In this document: in pieces, positions 57,901 through 64,000 of the stretch | How the letters are laid out: each line of letters starts with the position of its first letter | Numbering within the stretch: the first letter of the stretch is position 1 | Assembly (NCBI GenBank): GCA_013368445.1 | Contig: JAACJO010000040.1 | Coordinates: 92,295-156,294, forward strand | From: Leucocoprinus leucothites | Taxonomy: Eukaryota; Basidiomycota; Agaricomycetes; Agaricales; Agaricaceae | DNA length: 64,000 bases | Direction: 5' to 3' | Program-made: the position numbers and the translations under genes | Notes under the pieces: generated by a model | Told to the model about the DNA's origin: nothing | Databases searched by the model: none | Seen by the model: only the letters and a program-made list of their open reading frames with translations

Positions 57901-58606
57901 ATAGGCTGGTTTGTTGGCTTGGGAATGATGATGGAGACCAAGTCTTTGAAATGACTCAGCCAATGAGAAAGACCTACACATGCATTAGCAATGAGAACAA
58001 ATCTTTGAGGCAGTCATTATGAGCAACTATGAACTTCAGGTGTTTCCAGGATATGTGATCAGGTCCTGGCACTGAGGAGTTAGCACAGGACAATAATGAT
58101 TCATTTAGTTCAAGAGTGGAGAAGTCTGCCCAGGAATGGGTAGGGATGGATTTCATTTCATTGAGGATATGTGGGCTTACCAGTTGACCTGATGCAGAGT
58201 TGTATGACAAATGGAGGGCATTCCATAGGTCTGGTATATCATTGCATGGGCATCCTTGATAACAGATCCCCTCAATGGCAGGTAGTTTACATTGTTTGAC
58301 CCACTCCATGAGGTCCCAGGAGTGTTTGTTGGAGGAAGCAATTTCATAGATCTGCTCATCGAAGAAAGAGTGCTTAGTGGCCTGGATAGCTGCCCTAAAT
58401 GCTCACCAGTCTTTTTGGTCTTTGGTTCTCCTGTAAGTAAGTAAGGTCTCAGAGCAGTGAGGAGTCCACCATTCTTTCAACCAGTTAGTAATCCATATGT
58501 TTTTAGAGTTTGTAATCCACCTGTTATTAAATATATGAGAAATGGAATCAGAGATATTGTCCAAACAATATGTAGAGTGAATGTTCAAACAATCAAGAGC
58601 CACTAG
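54930..58606 (-). pseudogene. LINE-A8 ORF2, distal part
   Basis: From the middle of the endonuclease (LAALDCLNIHSTYC) through RT (GVGQGSALSLIL, FVDDGLYIS) and RNase H (VVTDASVPLVGSHQ) to the C-terminal CYCGHCLETHHH motif; stop at 54930. Interrupted by the solo LTR and many stops. At the position of the A1 TGA (9880) this copy reads CAA (NSTQGLLPLQK). Confidence 0.87.
55727..56272. repeat. Probable solo LTR (546 bp), unknown family
   Basis: Interrupts LINE-A8 RNase H and has TGTCA...TGACA ends, with imperfect longer complementarity. The putative 5 bp duplication AGAGA/AGCAA is imperfect. AT-rich, no reliable ORF. It resembles Ty3/gypsy-type LTR ends, but the family is not identifiable from this alone. 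Confidence 0.55.
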
Positions 58607-60528
58607 ATTGATGGGGTCAAGATGCAAGAGATAATACTCACCTTCCCCAAACTCTCTTATGACAAAGTCCTTGCCATGTACAAGGCAGGTTTCAGTGGCA
58701 CCCAACCTCAAGCACCCAAACCTTTGACCTCAAGCACTCAGTGTACTAAACCCAAAATGATGACCCACAGCCCTATACATCATCAAGTCCTCATCCCTTT
58801 TGAGGGAAACATCATTGCCAACTGCATCAAAGATTTCAATAAAGTGGCTGAATTCTGTAATTGTGGTCTCACTGCCACTCAATCCAAACTACACATGGAG
58901 TCTGTCCACAAGTCATATAACAGCATCTCTATTGCCACATCGGGAGTTGCTACACCTAATGACCTTGACACCATCAAGTCCTGATTAAAGAAAGCCTGGC
59001 AACTTGGAGAAGTGATCCCCATTGAGCCTCATCTCCCACAATCCAAATCATTCCTAAAAATCATTGGTGTCTCATACTGGGTAGCCAATTCCTCAAACCC
59101 CCTTTCTCCCACCTTTGTTGAGCAAGCCCTCAGGCAATCCCCTCTCTTCAAAAACATTATTCTCACTGCTCACCCCCAAGTTATGAAAGCCTCTCCCAAG
59201 TCTGACACTACTGTCATGTGATTCAATATTTGGGACTCACAAAATGGTACTAAGGCTGAGACATTGGTCAACTATACAATCAACTTTGGTCAACATGTTG
59301 GCACTATCCGTGCTACCAGTATGCATCCTGGCACAGTGCAATACAGAAATTGTTGGTGGTGGGGTCATCCCACTCATGCATGCTGTGCCCTTGGTGCACA
59401 TTGTCAAATCTGTGGTGGCCCTCATCATGTTGAGAACCATCATACTATGGCCTGGTGTTGCAAGGCCAATCCAGAATCCAACCCTCCTTGTGATGCCACT
59501 CCTGATGGTGTCCCTTGCCCTCACCTCAAGAACTTCAAGTGTCTCAACTGCCAAGGTGATCATCACACTAATGACACTAAATGTCCATTTTGGAGAAATA
59601 GGTTTGATCATACCTAGTATTCTAACAAAGCCACCAAGTCATGCACTGCACATGCTGTCTGCACTAACACCAATCGCTCTGGTGGCAGAGTTGCTGTTTA
59701 GATATGACTAGTAAGAACAATGTTACTTTGTCTGTTTGTATCTATTTGCAAAACATTGGGTGTTCCTATGCCCTTGTTGACACCCTCCTTGAGTCCAAGA
59801 AGCAGGACTTCGACATCATTTTCTTATAGGAACCACCCTGGAATCATATTTGCAAGGCACCCTCTACAACTAATCCCGAAGGGAATGACATCATAGGTAC
59901 CCCTATTCATCCAGAATGGCTTTGTATAGTTTGCCCTACTAAGTCTAATGATCTCTGACCCTATACTTTGACTTATGTTCACAAGCAACTTCTTCACATG
60001 AGACCCATCCTTCAACAGGATTGGGTTAATCACTGTGATATTCAAATCCTTGGACTTTTCAATCAGGGTAACTATATTCACTTTCTGAACATATATTCTG
60101 ACTTGTCTTCATCAGCGATCACTTTTCTTTTAACCAACTTCATTGACATTCCAAACATTGTATATATGGGAGGTGACTTCAACTGTTGTTCTCTGGAATA
60201 GAATCCTCTAGTCACCCATTTTCCTTGCACTGCTATAACTCTGATGGAGTTAGTGGAAAGCTTTAATCTTTCAAGGTCCCTACTAATTTTGTTCTCTCCC
60301 ACCCATTTCTCTTCCATTGAAGGACATGATAATTCTGTTATTGATTTGATTTTCTGTGCTAATGACTCTACTTCTCACATTATTGATGTGAATTTGAGGC
60401 TTTTCTCAGACCATGTGCCTTTAATTATTGATCTTCCAATCCACCTGGATCATATTAACTATAAAAAATATGTACTGTCTAAGGATAGTGATGAAGAGAC
60501 CACCTTTCTTTCTCAGGTCTCAGAGCAT
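58607..60528 (+). pseudogene. Inverted middle segment of LINE-A8 (ORF1 end, ORF2 start)
   Basis: Plus strand: ORF1 from IDGVKMQEIILTFPK through the MMTHSPIHHQVLIPFEGN domain and knuckles (WWWGHPTHACCALGAHCQIC, CLNCQGDHHTNDTKC) to TAG at 59699-59701, then the ORF2 ATG at 59704 and endonuclease up to SQVSEH at 60528. Left breakpoint joins CACTAG to ATTGATGGGG, right breakpoint joins GAGCAT to GGAAGAAG; both sides are exactly complementary to what is missing from the flanking minus-strand element. Confidence 0.92.
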
Positions 60529-62193
60529 GGAAGAAGTGGAGGAAGGGGAGGTAGTTGGCTAGACACCCTGTCAGGTGGCATCAGTGAATGACACATTCTT
60601 CTTGCTGAAGTGTTCCATAAGGGGTTTGGTAGATGCCTTATGGTCAGGAGGGAGAATGGGGGGTGGCAAATCAGAGGCACCCTTAGGGTTAGGTTTTGAT
60701 GGCTGAGCCTGGCCATTAGAAGAAGGGTGCCTAACTGAATGCTCAAAGTTTCTATTTCTATTCTTTGGAGTCATGTGATTGGATGGTGGAGGGGGCACCC
60801 TGGAGACACAGATGGGGCCAGCAGGTTTAGAGGACATGATGTCATTCTTAGCCTTTTGGTTGCCTGACACAGACAAGACATCATGTGCCTTGCCAGAAGA
60901 TGAAACATTATTCCAGGGGAGTGGAGGGGAGGTGCCCTTATTGGGAGGGGCTTGATGAATGTTCATATTGTCATCATCGATGCAAGCTGAAGAATTAGTT
61001 TGCCCAATGACAATGCCAGGCAGGAATAGAGGGGTGGGAATGTTTGATGGAGTTGATTTACATGCATTTTTTCCTTTACCCTTGCCCTCTGGAGGAGGGG
61101 AAGAGTCTGTTATGGGGGTGTCAGCCAGGGGATTAAAGTATTCCCTCAGTGCATCAGTAATCATAAGACCACTTTTACCATTAATGGGTATGTGGTTCCT
61201 GCCTGATTCAAACATAGATGTGAGTAAACAATAGATCAGTTCCCCCATTTGGGGAAACCTTAGGTCCTTCTGTCTGGGTTTAAGACCCAGACCATTATAA
61301 TGCTTGAAGAAATTCATGACATACTTAAGTGCCTCAAGTGCTTTGAATGTGGCTTTACCAATGACCAAAGTTTCTTTGGTGGCTGTGTTGGATAGATCCT
61401 TGAGATCTGGAAGTTGTGGCTGTGCAGGTCCAGGCCTCTGCAGCTGTGTGGTGACATCACCAGTGACATCATGTGTAATGTTAGGTGTGATGTCATTGGT
61501 ATCAGATGATCCAGCAAAGAAAGTGGCTGGAGTGCTAGTTGGCACAGCATTTGCTGACTCAGCAGATCTGTGGATTGCATGAGGCAGTCTTGAGGTGGGT
61601 GGGTGTCCAAATAGATGATTGTCTGGCTCCCTGTTTGTGAATATCCTCTCCTCTTGGTTGCTCTATGTGTCCCTGCATAAGTTCAAATTCAGAGGATCAG
61701 GTCATTTGAGCTCACCTAGGAATCCCTCACCATAAGGACAGAAGGGAATAGGTGATTTGAAGCCATCATATGTGCTCATGGAGGCAGTCCTTGAGATGGC
61801 TTTGGGGGTAGTGTCCAATCCTCAAAGGGCATCACAAGTACAAGCTTGCTTAGCATGCAACAAAGGAGAGGGAGGAGTCCAAAAGGAGGAGTGTGATACT
61901 ACACATGATAGTGCAGCTGAGGTGAGTATAGGGGAGGGGGGTGCAGAATCATCATCAGACAAATCTGAATAACTCTCACCATTCTCTGATTGATCAGAAC
62001 CAACTTTAGATCAAGCAGCTGATTTGGCATCATCTTGGATTGAGTGTCAGGATGATTTGATAGAAAGGGCAGGCAAAATCAAGTGATCACACTTTGAAGT
62101 TGAGACATGTGTTTCAGTGTCAGCGATGTTCATAGGGTCTGAAGACAGCAGAGGGGTACCCTTAAGGTCCATCCAATGCAATGGTGCAGTCAT
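60529..62193 (-). pseudogene. LINE-A8 ORF1, proximal part
   Basis: ATG at 62193 (MTAPLHWMDLKGTPLLSSDP), Ser-rich N-terminus with stops near 62045 and upstream of 61545, then a long open stretch 61545-60571 with the DVT repeat remnants (THDVTGDVTT), the KGKGKN patch and TKPLMEHFSKKNVSFTDAT, ending at the inversion breakpoint. Confidence 0.87.
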
Positions 62194-62280
62194 ATCAATA
62201 GAATTTGTAGTCAATGTAGTAGAAAACACCTTCAAAGAAATTGATGATGGTGGTAAGAGGGAAAGGAGGATCATGGGATA

Positions 62281-63356
62281 CATCCCTTCTTGTCCTCTTA
62301 CCACCACCATCTCTTGTTGGTGTGTCACATTTATAGTATATTACTGCATTGTCTACACTAGTTAACATAGATAGGTGAAAGTCTAAAGCTATTAGTTGCA
62401 AGATCGCAAATATGGACCTTGACTCTGATATTGTGTCTGGTGATGACAAGCTCAACACTATTGAAGAGGCCTCCAGGCCCTCCACCTCCACCCAGCCAGT
62501 TTGCACTCTTGCAGATTTCAAGGCTGCTGCCACCTCCATGAGGGCTGACTTTCAGTTGCTCTCATGCCTCCTCTTGGTGCCTGCTGATGTTCCATCGCTG
62601 GTGCCTACTACTCAGCCTCTGGTGACCCTTGGTCCCAAGGCCCCTCTCATTGCTGGTGGTACCATATACTACCCAGTCCCCACTCCTCCCCCAATTGTAC
62701 CATCCACCCCATCCTCCTCCTCTGGGACTGTGTCTGGAGACAATGCCATGGCCAAGTGGGCTTTCAATGGCCTCAGGAAGTTCATATGCTTCATGCATGA
62801 GCTCCCCAATGATTCCCTCCTCAACAAAGAGTATGCCAAGTCCTGTGCCAGTTACTTTGCTGGTGCAGTATTCAAATTTGAGATGAGTGGGCATGGTAGT
62901 GCATGCATTTCCATGGGTGAGAAGTGGGCTAGCTGCAGCTGGATCACCTTCCACTCCTTCATGCAGGGCTTCACTCACTTTGTCAAGCCTAAAGCCTCCC
63001 CTAAAGACACATGCATTATCCACAAGGCAACCCATGGATCCACTAACAAAGTGGAACTACATAATATTGAGATGGGCTCCCCCAAGGTACCCAAGCAAAC
63101 AGCCAAGGCAACATGGCCTGCCCTGGCCTGTCCCCCCATACTGCCCAAGCAAGTGCCCCCTAAGGTGTGCACTAGCAGCCCTCCCTGAGTGCTCACAAAG
63201 ACACCCATCCCCACTTCTACTCCAATGCCTTATCAGCACTCATTTGTGGAAGCCACTTGTTCTTGTTAGATTATGACCAGCTTCAGCCTCACCCCCCCTT
63301 TGCCCAAATGGGGATAGTTGTAGTCACATGACCATATTGTGCACAGACCATATAGC
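62281..63356 (+). mobile_element. LINE-C 5' part
   Basis: 5' end CATCCCTTCTTGTCCTCTTA, one change from the LINE-B 5' end, followed by ACCACCACCATC and an ORF1-like gag. Left flank, before LINE-A8 inserted, was the copia copy 3 leader. It is interrupted at 63357 by mariner copy 2 and presumably continues outside the window. Confidence 0.8.
62412..63188 (+). pseudogene. LINE-C ORF1-like (gag) N-terminal part
   Basis: Open from ATG 62412 (MDLDSDIVSGDDKLNTIEEA) for 258 codons; comparison with LINE-B (MGRCKSKA...) suggests the original start was ~45 bases upstream at an ATG now reading ATA, followed by a TGC-to-TGA change. Ser/Pro-rich first half, then WAFNGLRKFICFMHELPNDS (compare CALNNLISFLK), a HSFMQGFTHFVKPKASPK segment aligned with DFLGDFGHRFSAKASPK, and stop at 63186. 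Beyond the stop, 63189-63300 still resembles the next LINE-B segment (SFVEA). Confidence 0.72.
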
Positions 63357-63358
63357 TA

Positions 63359-64000
63359 CAGTGGCTCAAAAAACTGTCCCAATGTTTTCGCATTTTGGAC
63401 ATATTTGCTAATACCAGGGCAGATATATGGCCTAGCATCCTGAAAATATTCACACAGGTACCTTGACATATTGGAGCATATATTCCCATGATCACATGAC
63501 CTTGTCCATCAATGAATTATTAATGAATTATCGAAAATATCTACTCATTGGGACAGTTTTTTGACCCTCTGTTATCTACCTACTCAATACTTTGTATGAC
63601 CTCCTCTTGCCCTGACAACTGCCTCAATCCTTCTGGGCATGGTTTCTATCAGCCTTTGGCACCTTTCTGCTGGAATCTTATTCCACTCCTCTACTAGCCT
63701 CTCCCACAATTCAAATACTCCCTTAGGTGGTCTTTCATATGCCTTCAGCTGGTCCTTCAGGTAGGTCCAGAGGTGTTCAATGGGATTTAGGTCAGGGGAT
63801 TGTGCAGGGCATGATAGAACTTGAATGTTGTTGTCCACAAACCATTGTTGTCCCAGTTTTGAGGTGTGTTTTGGGTCATTATCCTGCTGGAATATCCTCT
63901 CCTCCTCCTCCATCTCCAACTTTTCAAAGCTTTCCACCACCCCATTGTCCAAAATCTCGCAGTATTTCACTGCATCCATATTCCCTTGAACCTCAATCAG
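63359..64000 (-). mobile_element. Tc1/mariner copy 2, cut by the window end
   Basis: TIR begins CAGTGGCTC at 63359 after TA (63357-63358) and follows the copy 1 TIR nearly base for base (one base lost in a G-run near 63474). Contains the C-terminal part of the transposase on the minus strand. Target is LINE-C sequence. Confidence 0.95.
63584..64000 (-). CDS. Tc1/mariner transposase, C-terminal part (continues beyond the window)
   Basis: Minus-strand frame open to the window edge; an internal Met at 63979 is not the true start because the preceding LIEVQGN codons are still coding. Contains IFQQDNDPKHTS and SPDLNPIEHLW with the second and third catalytic acids, ending RARGGHTKY. No lesion is visible in this part and it agrees with copy 1; whether the full gene is intact cannot be judged here. 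Confidence 0.88.
   Translation of the reverse strand: MIEVQGNMDAVKYCEILDNGVVESFEKLEMEEEERIFQQDNDPKHTSKLGQQWFVDNNIQVLSCPAQSPDLNPIEHLWTYLKDQLKAYERPPKGVFELWERLVEEWNKIPAERCQRLIETMPRRIEAVVRARGGHTKY

Larger units (their letters stand above)
54712..62273 (-). mobile_element. LINE-A8, full-length with an internal inversion
   Basis: Perfect 13 bp duplication TGGGATACATCCC at 54699-54711 and 62274-62286 defines both ends. T-rich tail interrupted by A (54712-54752) at the 3' end, CCTCCTTTCCCTCTTACCAC at the 5' end. The middle segment 58607-60528 lies in the opposite orientation; flipping it back gives a colinear element of about 7.0 kb once the solo LTR 55727-56272 is removed. The duplication spans a copia/LINE-C junction, so it is younger than both. 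Confidence 0.93.

Noticed and set aside
1..64000. tRNA, rRNA or CRISPR array
   Set aside because: No cloverleaf-like segment with A and B boxes, no rRNA-like conserved sequence, and no regularly spaced short repeats. The only tRNA-like match is the primer-binding site complement.

Overview
The window is a repeat graveyard from a eukaryotic, most likely fungal (basidiomycete-like), genome. I see no host gene, tRNA, rRNA or CRISPR array. Essentially every base can be assigned to transposable elements inserted into one another. The fungal call is an inference from the style of the Ty1/copia gag-pol, the Tad1/I-like LINE (APE endonuclease, RT, RNase H), and short intron-like sequence of about 50 nt. 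I cannot name a species.

Families recognised (names are mine): (1) LINE-A, a roughly 7 kb non-LTR retrotransposon with ORF1 (about 920 codons, three zinc knuckles) and ORF2 (1318 codons; endonuclease, RT, RNase H, C-terminal Cys/His motif), ending in poly(A). (2) LINE-B, a 2.3 kb element carrying only an ORF1-like gag protein with zinc knuckles, no endonuclease or RT, yet with its own 5' end, 3' hairpins, poly(A) and target-site duplication. (3) LINE-C, a related family seen as gag and ORF2 C-terminal fragments. (4) A Ty1/copia element with 251/302 bp LTRs and a primer-binding site matching the anticodon arm of initiator tRNA-Met. (5) A Tc1/mariner element with 216 bp TIRs. (6) Two TA-flanked MITE-like elements and two solo LTRs.

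Layout: 1-910 copia and LINE-B scraps; 911-4332 copia copy 1 (5' LTR to RT); 4333-11648 LINE-A1 (+) with a nested 810 bp LINE-A; 11649-12125 antisense copia scrap; 12126-19124 full-length LINE-A2 (-); 19125-19588 inverted copia leader and LTR; 19589-24577 copia copy 2 with complete gag-pol frame and 3' LTR; 24578-28207 LINE-B/LINE-C pieces including a full-length LINE-B (-); 28208-39358 LINE-A3 (-) holding a double-nested LINE-A, a full-length LINE-B (+) and a MITE; 39360-40872 antisense copia interrupted by LINE-C; 40873-50703 full-length LINE-A5 (+) holding mariner, a nested LINE-A, a MITE and a solo LTR; 50704-53716 LINE-A6 (-), a near-perfect inverted copy of the first part of A5; 53717-54711 antisense copia gag; 54712-62273 LINE-A8 (-) with a 13 bp TSD, an internal 1.9 kb inversion and a solo LTR; 62281-63356 LINE-C gag start; 63359-64000 second mariner copy, cut by the window end.

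Almost all coding regions are decayed. In the young copies (A1, A2, copia 1 and 2) decay is mostly in-frame TGA at positions where sister copies read CAA or CGN, the signature of CpG deamination. Older copies (A3, A5, A8) are strongly CpG-depleted and also have frameshifts. The most interesting biology is the gag-only LINE-B family, apparently mobilised in trans, together with the 3' hairpins it shares with LINE-A.
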